DNA of 64,000 bases from Nymphaea colorata (Eukaryota; Streptophyta; Magnoliopsida; Nymphaeales; Nymphaeaceae), in assembly GCF_008831285.2 (NCBI RefSeq), contig NC_045147.1, positions 8,586,334 through 8,650,333 of the forward strand, in the 5' to 3' direction. Made by a program: the position numbers and the translations under genes. Below the pieces are notes generated by a model. The model was given only the letters and a program-made list of their open reading frames with translations, was not told where the DNA came from and searched no databases. Position 1 is the first letter of the stretch, and each line of letters begins with the position of its first letter. Positions 13,040 through 24,900 of this stretch are shown here, one piece after another.

Positions 13040-13198
13040 CAGTTGCAGGTAAGGGACAATTTCCCTTCCAGTCCATAACTAGTACACTTTACCAGTTGCA
13101 GGTAAGGGACAATTTCCCTTCCAGTCCATAACTAGTATACTTTACCAGTTGCAGGTAAGGGACAATTTCCCTTCCAGTCCATAACTAGTATACTTTAC
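13040..13198. repeat. 53-bp minisatellite, three copies
   Basis: Three head-to-tail copies of a 53-base unit start at 13040, 13093 and 13146; copies 2 and 3 look identical and copy 1 differs at about one base. A partial fourth start (CAGCTGCAG) follows at 13199. Each unit contains GCAG|GTAAGG, a strong donor-like motif, and CCCTTCCAG, an acceptor-like motif. Confidence 0.92.
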
Positions 13199-14791
13199 CA
13201 GCTGCAGTATGCAGAAGAACCTCCAGACGGAAATCCCAGTACCTATTCAGGCCCAAATCTTACAAGCTACAAAACAGATAATGAGATAACAACCTGATGT
13301 ACTAACTTCCAGATCATGTCGGCATGAAGGTTAGTGGGATTCCCGTGTCATAAAAACAATTTTGCATGTTTTGTGGCTTCAAAGAAACTGAATGATGGAT
13401 CTTATTTTCTCAAAATTGATAGCTTACAAATAAATATGATGTAAATCGCCTCAAACCTAGGGATTTTGAGGACCCTCATTAAGAATCTCAATTACAACCA
13501 TGCTACATCCTTTTCTTTCCTGGACATACAAAAAGAGCTATGAACTATCTGAAAGAATTACATTCTGATATTCTAAATCTATAAGGGATGAATAAGAGGT
13601 AAGAGTATTGAAACCTTGCACAAGTAGACTATGTTGACATAGCTATGAAAAGCTACGATGGCAAAAGCACTTGACGACATGATTGTTCTTTTATATAGGC
13701 CCCATATAGATTGACCATGAAATGGATAAACGTATCACCATCTTTCTGCTTTTTTTCAGATTCTTCTTCTCTCCATGATTGTGCTTTGTCAATAACTAAA
13801 ATTACACCACCACAAGGAAACACAAAGAAATATTAACATGTTTGATTTCTTCTCCCTGTTTCCTTTTCTACATCTTGGAGAGTTGGTCTAGAGGGAACGC
13901 AATTTTCTCTCAACTTCCTCTAGTGGTTGTCCAACATAAAGCTTGAGTTCTCCCTTCCTCACCACTTTGACATTCATGGAGCCTGACTTGACTTCACCAT
14001 GGAGCTCCTAAAAACATAGGTCCCAAGTTATTTAGTTTAATGTATCTTGGTTCTGGATTAGATAATGCACATCATTAGCTCCCATAAGACTTGAAAATGA
14101 AAGAGGAATGTTTCCAGACAGAAGTGTGTGTGTGACTTTGTGCTTTTTTGTCCATGCTTTTAGCCCAAGATTTTGTGTGGCTGTAAAACAATTTAAACTT
14201 CATCTAGTGTATGTTTGAAGTACGGATGAAATTGAAACTCAATAAATCCAACCATGTAATGGTTGGACAACCACATAAAAGGCACTCAAATTAGAATGAA
14301 AGTGCATCTCTTAATTCAGGTTTTAGTAAAAACTCAGGAAGGGGAAGGTGTAAAGAAAGAACATAACCAATTAAGCCATAAAAAACCTTTGATAAAAAAT
14401 CCTCATAACATAGTATTGCACTTGGAAATCATGAAAATTTGAAAGAAGTATTGGTTGACAATGAAAACAGAAACTAAAGCCAATGCCATGACGGCATTAC
14501 CCAGCAAAAACCAGCTTCAGGCTTTCAGTCAGAAACTAGTAGATTATAGCAAAAATGACCTCTTTGTCGCAGACCCTGGACTACCAACAGACTTGCCTGT
14601 AATTCCGACCATCTCCTCATAGCTACACGACTAAAGAAATCATAGATATATATCCACCTTACTTGGACTATTACATGTTAGCAGCCTCTCTAATTTGCCG
14701 CTTGAGTTGGATATAGGTCAATCATACAATCGCAACCTACTTGTGTTTCTACAAAGAAAGATCCTTGTTCTTAGCAAACTTCAGCACAAAC
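13199..14791. other. No recognised gene (1.6 kb)
   Basis: AT-rich sequence with only short frames. I looked on the minus strand for the ALA2 exon that should follow the one at 15244-15350 and did not find it. Confidence 0.5.
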
Positions 14792-15715
14792 TTGAAGGTC
14801 GTTTTTATATTTAAAAACGATTTTTAATTTGGTGAAAATTCTACCAGAAACATAGGACAATAGCTACAATTCCTAGTCTACTTCAAAAACGATCTTACAC
14901 ATAAAAGTTCAATGTTCTCCAGTAAAAACAAATGAAATTACCACGTCAAAAAACAGAAATAAACACTCAATTGAACAATCACACCCACACCGGGCACTCG
15001 TATCCATACCAATGTAACATAAGTATCCATGCAACATGGTATATACTACTCATTCCATTCGTACAAATAATCGTACTTCTGATGAACATAGATGTGCATC
15101 TTTTTGAAAGCACTCCTCAAAACCTACAACAAAAGAAATGCAGACATAAAACCGATAGCTTATTTTATGAGGCACAATTGGCTGATATGGCCTACATGCA
15201 GCTCAACTAAAGTTAAAAAAAAGCTGTGTGACAAAGTTTGCACCATAGGCTCTGAGGTGCTTATTCGCATTGCAAGCAACACTCTTTCCAAGCTCCTTGC
15301 AACTTCATCTTTTGTCCTCCCATTTATTAACAGAAGTTGTCCTTTTGGCTCTGCATGATCTAATTGACATAAGTTCTACTACCATTTGATAGCTTATGCA
15401 TGACTAAGTAGTTTGTAATAGAAAGCGCAAGAAATAAGCAGGATCAGGTCCAACAGAAACAACATCAGCAAGTTTATGAAAAGGAACCATACTATTAGAT
15501 CTGGATGGTAGCAATCTTCCAATTAGCTTTCTCACATATGCCTACACCGTCTATGCATGCCTGAGTCTCCACCAACAGCAGCACAAAACAAGATCAAGGG
15601 CGTCTTCCCTTCATCCACATACTGAAGATCTTGCATGAAGGAAGAAAAGAGAACTAAGACCACATTTTGATCACATCCACATACAGCTTGCACACAGAAG
15701 AAAGTTTATGATCTT
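14792..15715 (-). repeat. ~925-bp duplicated segment, copy 2
   Basis: Direct-orientation partner of 1872-2797. Here the ALA2 exon is followed (to the right, upstream on the minus strand) by intron sequence into which Copia element 1 is inserted, and then by further ALA2 exons. This makes copy 2 the one in original context and copy 1 the derived one. Confidence 0.85.
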
Positions 15716-15815
15716 ATATAGTAAAAGATTATTAATTTTCTTTACGAAAGTTGTCAAATGCCAAAAAGAGAAAACATTTCAGCTCGCTCTTTGTGACAAT
15801 CTGCGCTGATCAGAC

Positions 15816-16059
15816 TGTTGATAGATTGTATGTTTCGGGTCCGGATCCATACCCAACCCGCCTTGTAGCCTGTTTTGGGCACTACTTAAGTCATGTAACC
15901 CTAATCCTTATGAGTAAATGAAAGACTAAGGAGAGAGAGAGTCTGGCGGCTAGTGGGCACCGGCTCCTCCTCATTCGTGGTTTTTTCCCTCATGTTGAGG
16001 GTTTTCCACGTTACATCGTGATTGTTGTTTCTCTTCCTCTTCTTGTTCATGTTTCTACA
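15816..16059 (+). repeat. 5' LTR of copia element 1
   Basis: 244 bp, TG...CA. It matches 20369-20612 with roughly six substitutions, mostly C/T or A/G. It contains a purine run (GGAGAGAGAGAG) and the inverted motif pair around CCTC/GAGG near its end. Confidence 0.95.
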
Positions 16060-16072
16060 TGGTATCAGAGCC
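16060..16072 (+). other. Primer binding site, copia element 1
   Basis: TGGTATCAGAGCC directly abuts the CA end of the LTR. It is complementary to the 3' end of plant initiator methionine tRNA, the usual copia primer. Confidence 0.9.
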
Positions 16073-16951
16073 GACGAGTTTGGGAAATTTTTAGGGGTTG
16101 TGAAGTTCCAACCCTAATATCTCTCACCGCTACCACCGCCACCACTGCAGCAGCCACCGCTGCCACCACCGCCGCCGCCGCCTGTGTCACCCTTTGCGCC
16201 ATCGCCATCGCAGCCACTCTTGCGGCGTCGCTCTTGCGTTGTAAACCGTCGCCGTCACCGTTGTCCCTTGCACCACTGCCTTTTTTGCGCCGTCGTCTTG
16301 CTTCCTGGAGAAGAAGGAAGATATGCGTGCTTAGGCGCTTCCTAGGCTTGCCTCCCCCTATTCACGTCAATTCCTAGGGGTCTTTTGCAAATCCGGTGAA
16401 GTGCATCCGCCTCTTACCTGCAATATATTGCTTGGTTGATCTTTGATTCCATCTTCTTGTTTTTTTGGCGCCCACCGTGCAAGAAGAGGTGGCTGGTCCG
16501 TGACTTGGTAGAGGACGTAAAGGAGGAGAGGAGCGTAACTTGAGGATTGCCTCAACGTCCGCCGGTGCTCCGGCGATCGCATCCCCCTTTCCTTACAAAA
16601 GACCGGGGTTAAATTGGTCTTACGGGTGAAGGCTTTCCTCATCTCGAAGTTGATTTCCTATTCACTTCTATACCTTGATACTTGCTGGGTTTTGCCTCTT
16701 GAATCTTGATTCCAGCAAGGAGAACGTGTGACGCAACCTCTACCCGTGGGAGATTGCAGACCGAGAGAGAGAAGGAACCGCTTCCGTCGAGCGACATCGA
16801 CGATCGTTTCCCCCAATCGACATTTCGTTCACTCTTGGGGTTGATTGGGAATCCGGTGAAGATATTACCTCTCTCTCTTTATCGTTCCTTTCTAGATAGA
16901 ACTTGATTTTTCTCTCGTTCTTGTGATTCTATCCAAGGATATTACTGCCCG
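16073..16951 (+). other. Copia element 1 leader with GC-rich triplet tract
   Basis: The sequence at about 16125-16260 is an imperfect run of GCC/ACC-type triplets, far more GC-rich than the surrounding DNA. The rest up to 16951 gives only short frames. No gag, no CCHC zinc knuckle. Confidence 0.6.
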
Positions 16952-19900
16952 TTGGTGCTCTCCGTTGTCACCGGTGTCTCTCTTGTTGTATCGCTGCTCG
17001 TGCCTCCTGTTGGACTATCTGTGATTATGGTAGCTTCTTCATCTATAGACGTGATGGCGGATTGTCGTATGGGGGAGTGGATCATTGACAGTGGCGCTAC
17101 TCACCACATGACCGGCAATCCTAAGGTCTTTCATGGGTATAAGCTTTCATCAGGAAAGGATCGTGTTTCCCTTGCCGATGGTTCATCTATCTCTATGGCT
17201 GGAAAAGGGAGTCTCCCACTTTTGAACAAGTTCTTAGTCCACAATGCTCTACATGTTCCTCATATTCCCTTGAATCTCTTGTCGGTTAGCAAGATCACGA
17301 AGGAGTTAAATTGCGAACTTATATTTTCCGCTGATCGCTGTGTTATGCAGGACTTGGTGACAGGGAAGAGGATTGGGATTGGTCTAGCTTCTGACGGGTT
17401 CTATCGTTTACCTATGCGTGCTGCTCAGCCTCTCATGACGACAATCAGCCAAGCTACAAAGAATAGAGAGGACTCCCTTCAGTTGCTTCTACGTTGGCAT
17501 GAGCGCCTTGGACACTTGCCTTTTGGCCTTCTTAGATAGTTGTTTCCTGATATATGTTCCAGGTTAGATATGACTATGGTGTCTTGTGATGTCTGTCACC
17601 TGGCCAAACATGTTAGGGCTTCATACCCTTTGTCTAGCCATCGGTCTAATGAGGTATTTGCCATGATTCATTCTGATGTGTGGGGGCCTGCAGGGATTCC
17701 TTCTTGTCATGGTTTTCAATATTTTATCACCTTTATAGATGATTATTCTCGTAACACTATTGTCTACTTGCTGAAAGACCATAGTGAAGTTCCTACTGTC
17801 ATAGAGACTTTCATTGCTTATGTGGAAACTCAATATGGAGCATCTGTTTAGACATTTCGATCTGACAATGCTCGAGAGTATATGTGCCAGTCTGTTGATA
17901 GCTTCTTTCAAAAAAGGGGAATTGTTCATGAGACTTCCTATAGTTATACCCCTCCTCAAAATAGAGTTGCTGAACGAAAAAATCATCAGTTATTGAATAT
18001 AACTCGAGCTCTTCTTTTTCAACGTCATGTTCCAAAAAAGTATTGGGGGGATGCTGTGCTGACTAGTGCGTATCTTATAAACCGATTGCCTAGTCGTGTG
18101 TTGAATGGAAAGACGCCTCACTCTCTGTTACCGGGTTGTCGTGAACCTTTCTCTCTTCCACTCAGAGTTTTTGGTTGTGTTTGCTTTATTCACAATCATA
18201 GTCATCACATTCAAAAGCTTGATCCAAGATCCATTAAGGGCATTTTTTTAGGGTATTCTCCCACTCAAAAAGGGTACAAGTGTCGAGACCCTTCCACTGG
18301 TCTGGCCTATGTTACCAAAGATGTCACTTTCCTTGAACATGTTTCCTATTTTGGTGAGAATCCTCTTCAGGTGGAGTACTCTATGTCACAGGAAGAGTAT
18401 TCTCCGAGTCAGGAAATTCAGTTTACAAATTTTTTGGACTACAGGCGTGACTCTGTTGGTCCATCTAGTGAGGTGCATGAACAGGAGAAAAATGGTCCAT
18501 CTAATGAGGTGCATGAACAGGAGAAAAATGGAGAGTGTTCCACTGAGGCAGAAGATAAGTGCAATCGTCTATTTGGGCAAGTTTACTCTAGGCGAAGAGT
18601 TTGTACAGATAAGATGACAGGTGGTGAAAATTCTACTCCCAATCCAATTAGTCCTTCCCTGGATGACCCAAGTCGTGCGCAGAAGCAACCTGTTGAAGAA
18701 GAGATTCAAACTGTTGCTGCTAGTGAAGAGCTTCCCATCGCCCTGCGAAAGGGTGTCAGGTCATGTACTCAACATCCTATTGGTAACTTTGTTTCATATT
18801 CTAGACTGAGCAAGGACTACCAATGCTTTGTATCTTCTCTTTCTTTGACTATGATTCCCAAGAATGTTGTTGAGGCTCAGAGTGATCCTAAGTGGACTTA
18901 TGCAATGCAAGAAGAGATGGAAGCCTTGCGAAGAAACATGACATGGGAAGTTGTAAAGATTCCTAAGGCGGCTCACTTGGTTGGATCTAAGTGGTTCTAC
19001 ACCATCAAGTACAAACCAGATGGGAGTGTTGAAAGATACAAAGCTCGTCTTGTGGCCAAGGGGTTTAGTCAGAAATATGAGATTGATTATTTGGAGACTG
19101 TCAGAGTCATTATCTCTTTAGCTGTGATGAAGGAGTGAAAGTTGTATCAACTGGATGTTAAGAATGCATTCCTCAATGGTGACCTCGAAAAAGAAGTATA
19201 TATGCATATGCCTCCAGGATATGAAGAACCAGAAAAATGTTGTAAGCTGAAAAAGGCCTTATATGGCCTTAAGCAATCGCCCAGAGCGTAGTTCGAACAA
19301 CTGAGAAGAGTGATGATACGTCATGGATACAAACAAGGAAATGGAGATCACACTCTGTTTGTGAAGAAGAAGGAGAGCAGGGTTACTCTCCTGCTGGTCT
19401 ACGTTGATGACATGATTGTCACAGGAGATGATGAGGAGGAGATTATCAAGCTAAAAGGGTTACTGGCTACAGAATTCGATCTCAAAGATCTTGGCAAGCT
19501 AAGGTATTTTCTTGGTATGGAGGTTGCTAGGTCTAGTACTGGTCTTGTACTAAACCAAAGGAAATACACATTAGATCTGCTGGAAGAAACTGGTAAATTG
19601 GGATGTAGACCTACTCCTACCCCATTTGACACTGGGCACAAGTTGAGTCTTAGAGATGGAGAGCCTCTCTGTGAAGAAGACAAGGGAAGATATCAACGTC
19701 TGGTTGGGAAGCTAATTTATCTTACCCTCATGAGACCTAATATCACCTTTGCGGTGAATGTTTTGAGCCAATTCATGCATGCACCAACTGATGCACATCT
19801 GAAGGCTGTGGAGAGAGTGCTATGCTACCTGAAGAAAAATCCTAGCAAGGGACTCCTGTATGTGAAACAAGAGACTGTGGAAATCGAGGGCTATTCTGAT

Positions 19901-20371
19901 GCGGATTGGGCAGGTTGTGGTGATACCAGACGATCTACTACAGGGTACTGTGTCTACTTGGGAGGAAACATTGTTGTATGGAGGAGCAAGAGACAGGATG
20001 TTTGCTCTAGATCCAGTGCAGAGGCAGAATATAGGGCAGTTGCTATGGGAGTGTCAGAGTTACTATGGTTGAAGATATTGTTGACTGACATTGGAATAGA
20101 GATTGAAGGACCTATGAAGATGTACTGTGATAACAAGTCTGCAATCAACTTAGCCAACAATCCTGTTCTTCACGACAGAAAAAAACATGTTGAAATTGAT
20201 CGTCACTTCATTCAGGAAAGAATTGATGCGAAAGTGTTGATCTTACCTTACATGAAGTCTGAAGACCAAACTGCTGATGTTCTGACGAAAACTCTTCCTT
20301 CAGCTTCATTTGAGAGGAATGTATCCAAGTTGGGCATGTTTGATATGTATGCCCAACTTGAGGGGGAGTGT
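16952..20371 (+). pseudogene. Copia Pol remnant of element 1
   Basis: Order of domains is that of Ty1/copia Pol. Protease: WIIDSGATHHM near 17080. GAG-pre-integrase: RWHERLGHLPF near 17495 and the CDVCHLAKH zinc site near 17590. Integrase: about 17640-18060 with the VAERKNHQ end. Reverse transcriptase: about 18880-19700 with YVDDMIVTG near 19400. RNase H: about 19890-20360. The frame is cut by nonsense codons at 17537, 17849, 19136 and 19289, and an in-frame gap of a few residues removes part of the conserved block before 19100. Two of the stops are where tryptophan codons are expected and one where glutamine is expected. The element cannot make its own Pol and has no gag. Confidence 0.9.
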
Positions 20372-20612
20372 TGATAGATTGTATGTTTCGGGTCCGGATC
20401 CATACCCAACCCGCCTTGTAGCCCGTTTTGGGCACTACTTAAGTCATGTAACTCTAATCCTTATGAGTAAATGAAAGACTAAGGAGAGAGAGAGTTTGGC
20501 GGCTAGTGGGCACCGGCTCCTCCTCATTCGTGGTTTTTTCCCTCTTGTTGAGGGTTTTCCACGTTACATCGTGATTGTTGTTTCTCTTCATCTTCTTGTT
20601 CGTGTTTCTACA
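20369..20612 (+). repeat. 3' LTR of copia element 1
   Basis: Follows the purine tract GAGGGGGAG. Same 244-bp length as the 5' LTR; ends TCTACA and is followed by CAAAC, the altered target duplication. Confidence 0.95.
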
Positions 20613-20945
20613 CAAACAAAGTGACCTGGGCTCGTGAGAAAAGAAGAATGAAGCATGACTAACCAGGAGACATTAGGTTGCAAGAGAGCGCTATCTGAAT
20701 GGCTGTATTTTGTTTATCACCAGTAAGCATCCAAACGTTGATTCCAGCCTTCCGAAGCAAATCGATTGTTTCAGGAACACCTTCCTGCAATGGCATCCAT
20801 AAGAAAATGAAGACAATCTACTTAAGTAAAACCAGAAGGAAAGCTCTCGCACGAAACAATACCCCCCAGAGAAGGAAAAAGAGAATCACCTGCAGACGGT
20901 CTTCTATTGCAGCAACTCCAAGAACCTCAAGAATGTGTTCCAAAC

Positions 20946-21969
20946 CTATCAAGAATATATATAGTTAATAAATAATACAATACGACTGAAACTTAAATGC
21001 AACAACACACGCCAACTAGAAAGAATGCATGCATAATACTCTAGGGAGACCAAAATCATGGCCAATAGACAAGTCATTACTAAGTAGCGACATGTTGGTC
21101 CATTCATTGGAACATTCAAGCTTGACAACAATCTCATCTATAGAGCTCTAATTTGGCCCCAGTGCCTACAAAGAGTTGGATGAACTTCACGTACATCCAA
21201 AATGTACCATGATTTATGATTAGGTAAAACAAGACATTTGACAATCATAACCTACAATAAAAACATGATTTTGAAGTACAAGATCAAACTCTCGTGCAAC
21301 ATGAATCGGCTTTTCCAAAACCACTGTACATCCACAAGAACACTGATGAGTTGGGCTTTAAACTTCGACATCAAGCATGAATCAGAAGACACTGACAATG
21401 TAAAAAAAAAAAATAATGATAGAAAAGTTAAAAGCTAACGACTTTTTCAAACCCTTTCCTAAGCAAACCTTAAAAAAGAAATCAACAAAAATACTGCCTA
21501 GCCTTCACAAGAAAACAAATTGTAATGGGAACATTTTATTACGGAGGAAACCTTTAAATGGTTTTCCATAGAGGAACCGACTAAGGAAACATTTTCAACC
21601 GATGGAAAAGAAAAACGACGGAAAAGAAAAACCAAGAAACTCGACCATGTCCAAGGGCATGCCGAAGATTTTTTTTTTTTTTCACATTTCCACGTCCGAT
21701 TCAATCTCGCTCATCTCATCCGTATTAATTACTTGTAATATTGGATTAGGACTCATCAATGTCATTTTTGAATATCAAATGGTATTCCTTCTTGTTGCTT
21801 ACAAATAGCAGCCGACCCTTCGTTGTCTTCCCTTTTTTCCTCCCTTTGCCGTTTCCGGAAGACAAGAAAGAGGAAGAGCGACCGACTTTCGTCCTCGTAG
21901 AGAGGAGGAAAGTGGGGGAGAAGGATTGGAGAAAGGGGAGAGAAGGGAACACGATCAGAGAAGGGAGTC
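20946..21969. other. No recognised gene; spacer before FHA/AAA gene
   Basis: No further ALA2 exons are visible to the right of 20945. The last ~250 bases are the 5' flank and probable leader of the FHA/AAA gene that starts at 21970; a run of pyrimidines and a T-tract near 21668 precede it. Confidence 0.45.
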
Positions 21970-24900
21970 ATGGTTTCCACCAGGCGCACCTCTTCATCGG
22001 CGAAGCTTTCTACGCCGTCGCCGGTGCCAAGCAGCAAGCGTCTCAAGGTATTCGAATGAAGCAAAACCTTCCCAAATCTTGTTCGTTATTGTTTACCCAT
22101 ACTTGTGTTGTCTACTGAAACCCAACGTCTGGGTTCTGTGTTTTTCTTGGGGGGTTGTTTTCCTTTGGGGTTTGAATTGGGGGAACCAGGCAGAGAACTC
22201 CCATCCGAAAGAGGTGCCCGTAGCACCCAGGGACCATGTGCTCAACTCGAAGGATTTGGCGTCGTCGTCTTCACGATACCAGCTCCCCTCTGATCCGGCG
22301 ACCGGTTCTGTGGAAGATTTGGCACCGGCTGAAACCCCAGCTTCCGATCCAGATGCCTTCCGTCGACAAACCGGTCGCGATGCCACCTCCTTCACTAGGT
22401 TTGTATCCCGAGTTCTGCATGTGCCACTTGGGGAGAACGATGATTGTGAAAATCTGCTTTCCTTAATCTTTTTCCGTTTTGCTTACCCTGGGCTTGTAGG
22501 TTCTGCGCCGATGGAGGTGGAGAAATTGAAGACATTGCCATCGACATGGAATAATAGGTCGAAGAAAAGGACGCCTAATTTGGAATTGTTGACTGCATGG
22601 GGAAGACTTATATCACAGTATCCGCAGGTATGTTCCCCGATCCACTTCCTCATTGCTGATCGAGTACATTGTTTTGTTGATTCTCCTGACTTCGGCTGTA
22701 GGTCATGTGTAGGGAGGTTTTTACTGCCCCAATTTGGTCAAATTTCAGTTGTAGGCATCGGCTGTGTCGGTTGCATGTTGTTCTGATTCATTAACTAACA
22801 TGGACTTGAGGTCCCTTCAGGGATTTCCGTGTTTATAAAGTATGGTTCCTTGATTTGAATTACGCTGTCATGCTCGTGAAGATCGTTAGTCTTGTATGCT
22901 GTTGCTCTAGACGGGAAATTTGGAAGTCTATGTCTGTTTCAGGCGAAGCAGTTTCCTCAGTTATCAGCTTAATAATTTTTTTCTCTGTACTGGATTCAAG
23001 AGTTTGAGATTTGCCTTGTCGTTTGGTCCTATTTCACAGTGTAGAAGGTAAACTCTAGGATTATCATGTGTCGTCAGTGTATGAAAATGAGTTCTCTAAG
23101 TGGTGTAGCTTGGTTCAGGCCTTTCACAGACCTCTCAAATAGGACGCAAGTCAACATATCCTGCAAATGAAGGGCAGCATAAGGTCATGGTAAGGAGTAG
23201 GTAGATGACAGAAATGAAGTCAATTCCATTATGCCTCCATGTACGTCGACATTGTGTTTGGATGTGTTTTGCTAATGCTGTATTAGTTTGTGGTCAAGAA
23301 TATATTTTAAGTTCATTTATGGCATCTTTCCATGGTCAGCCAATTATATAAACGGATGAGGGCAAGTGAATGATTAGAAACCAGTGTCAGAGACAGTCTT
23401 TTATAGTTAATCTAAGAATGTTATCGCTTAGTAGTGTACATCTTCCCAATCAATTATGTTATTTATATGAGGTTAAGGACCTAAGGTACTTGAGTAGAAA
23501 AGAGCATCCTCATTAGCCTATTGTGTTGAAACCTGGCATGTCAGAGGAAGCCTGGCAACTGGATGCGACTTATTGTTGTGGTTGGTTCCGAGTATGTTGG
23601 AGAATGCTTTCAATATGCGAATTCTGACCAGTTAGTTACTTCATACATAGAAGCTCTCAAGGTAATTTATTGTTGTAAATTGCACAAGCTGTTGGGAGTT
23701 GAGAGCCTTGAGACAGTTCAATCACCTACAAAATTAGTATTGAGATGTACTAGTGGATAATGCATACAGTGTTGCCACATTAGTGGGAAGGTTTTAGGAT
23801 TTTTGATGTATAATGGTTTAAACTCCATTCCCTTGCTTTTATTGCATTATTTCATATTTAAGCAATCTTCAAGTGGCCTAGTGGCTGGCACTTCAAGTCT
23901 TCTAATTAGTGTTGGGCTTCTTGGTCCGTCTGGTAGATATTTTCTCCCATATATCCAAAATGAAATTGCCCTTTTTGCTTCTCTTAAATAACCTTGATGC
24001 TTAAGATGTGATGTTATCCAGCATATTGGCACATAACATTTTCTATTGCTGTTTGTTTTTTGTTTAAGGAGCCAACATGGTGAGTCTGGTAGTTAAACAG
24101 AAATCTGAAGAAATGTAGAGAAAAGATAATCTCCACTGAGTTAGTACTAAAATACTGATTATATATATTGTGGAAAATAGAAAGAGAAAACAGAAAAGAG
24201 AATCCCCTCTGATGGTCTGACATTGATTGAAACTCGGTCTGGGTCATCAAGTTGACCCGTTAAGTCACGAGTCGTAAATGGACGAGTCGAGTCCCGAGTC
24301 ACTGAGTTTTAAAACATTGCGCGATATGTGTTTGTATATGTATATATGTACAATAACAGAAAAACATGTGTTTATACATAATGGTATTTTGTCTTTATTA
24401 CGTTTGGCATTTTAATGTTGTGTTTCCATTCTTTTTGTTTTCTTTTGTTTTAGTTGACCAACTTTGACTGATTCAAACCAACTAGTACAACTAGATTTTA
24501 GGGACTTGGCTAACTTTTGTGTGATATCATATTCTGAAGGTGAGATTTGGAGACATTTGTCTGCAGTATTAGATTAAAGTTATTGCTCCTTTAAAAGCTA
24601 GGAAATCAATTATGCCTCAGTCTGTTTATTCCCTCCTCTTTATGACGCTTCTACAGTGCGCATTTCTTTTTGGGCTGTAGAAGTTGATTTAGAAATTAGA
24701 ATTCCAGATTTATTACACACGGTGGAAGTATTAGTCAATTGTATGTTGCTTTTTTAATGTAGTCTGAGATTTTGCAAGTTTTATTTTTTCAGAATCCTCA
24801 TTTGTTCATGTATGGTCCTGTTTTCACGGTTGGTCAAAGTCGTAGCTGCAACTTGTACTTGAAGGATTCATCTGTGAGTTCAGTTCTTTGTCGACTGAAG

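Larger units (their letters stand above)
15816..20612 (+). mobile_element. Ty1/copia LTR retrotransposon, element 1 (no visible gag)
   Basis: Complete outer structure: 244-bp LTRs (15816-16059 and 20369-20612) beginning TG and ending CA, primer binding site at 16060, polypurine tract GAGGGGGAG before the 3' LTR, and Pol between. The flanks are CAGAC on the left and CAAAC on the right, a 5-bp target duplication with one change. The LTRs differ at about six sites by eye, so the insertion is moderately old. It lies in an intron of the ALA2-type fragment, opposite to that gene's direction. Between the primer site and the protease there is only ~1 kb of leader with no recognisable gag or zinc knuckle. 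Confidence 0.93.
15244..20945 (-). pseudogene. ALA2: ALA2-type phospholipid flippase, three consecutive exons
   Basis: P4-ATPases move phospholipids to the cytosolic leaflet of endomembranes and plasma membrane. Three minus-strand exons join in phase: 20945-20890 (EHILEVLGVAAIEDRLQ), 20784-20664 ([20 protein letters not shown] then [14 protein letters not shown]) and 15350-15244 (PEPKGQLLLINGRTKDEVAR and following). The second carries the conserved TGDK-QNTA nucleotide/phosphorylation-domain motif; the third matches the ALA2 subgroup better than ALA1 or ALA3-12. The codon split between exons 2 and 3 (G|AG) is restored exactly when the 5.3-kb intron containing Copia element 1 is removed. Exons for the N-terminal half (including the DKTG site) and for the rest of the C-terminal half (GDG hinge, membrane helices) are not in the window; the FHA/AAA gene starts at 21970 on the right. 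The piece is therefore a gene fragment even though the exons themselves look undamaged. Confidence 0.82.

Noticed and set aside
16018-16377. Alanine/threonine-rich frame across the LTR end and leader of element 1
   Set aside because: It crosses the primer site and is produced by GCC/ACC triplets.
23563-23760. 65-residue frame in the third intron of the FHA/AAA gene
   Set aside because: No homology or exon borders matching the family; probably chance.
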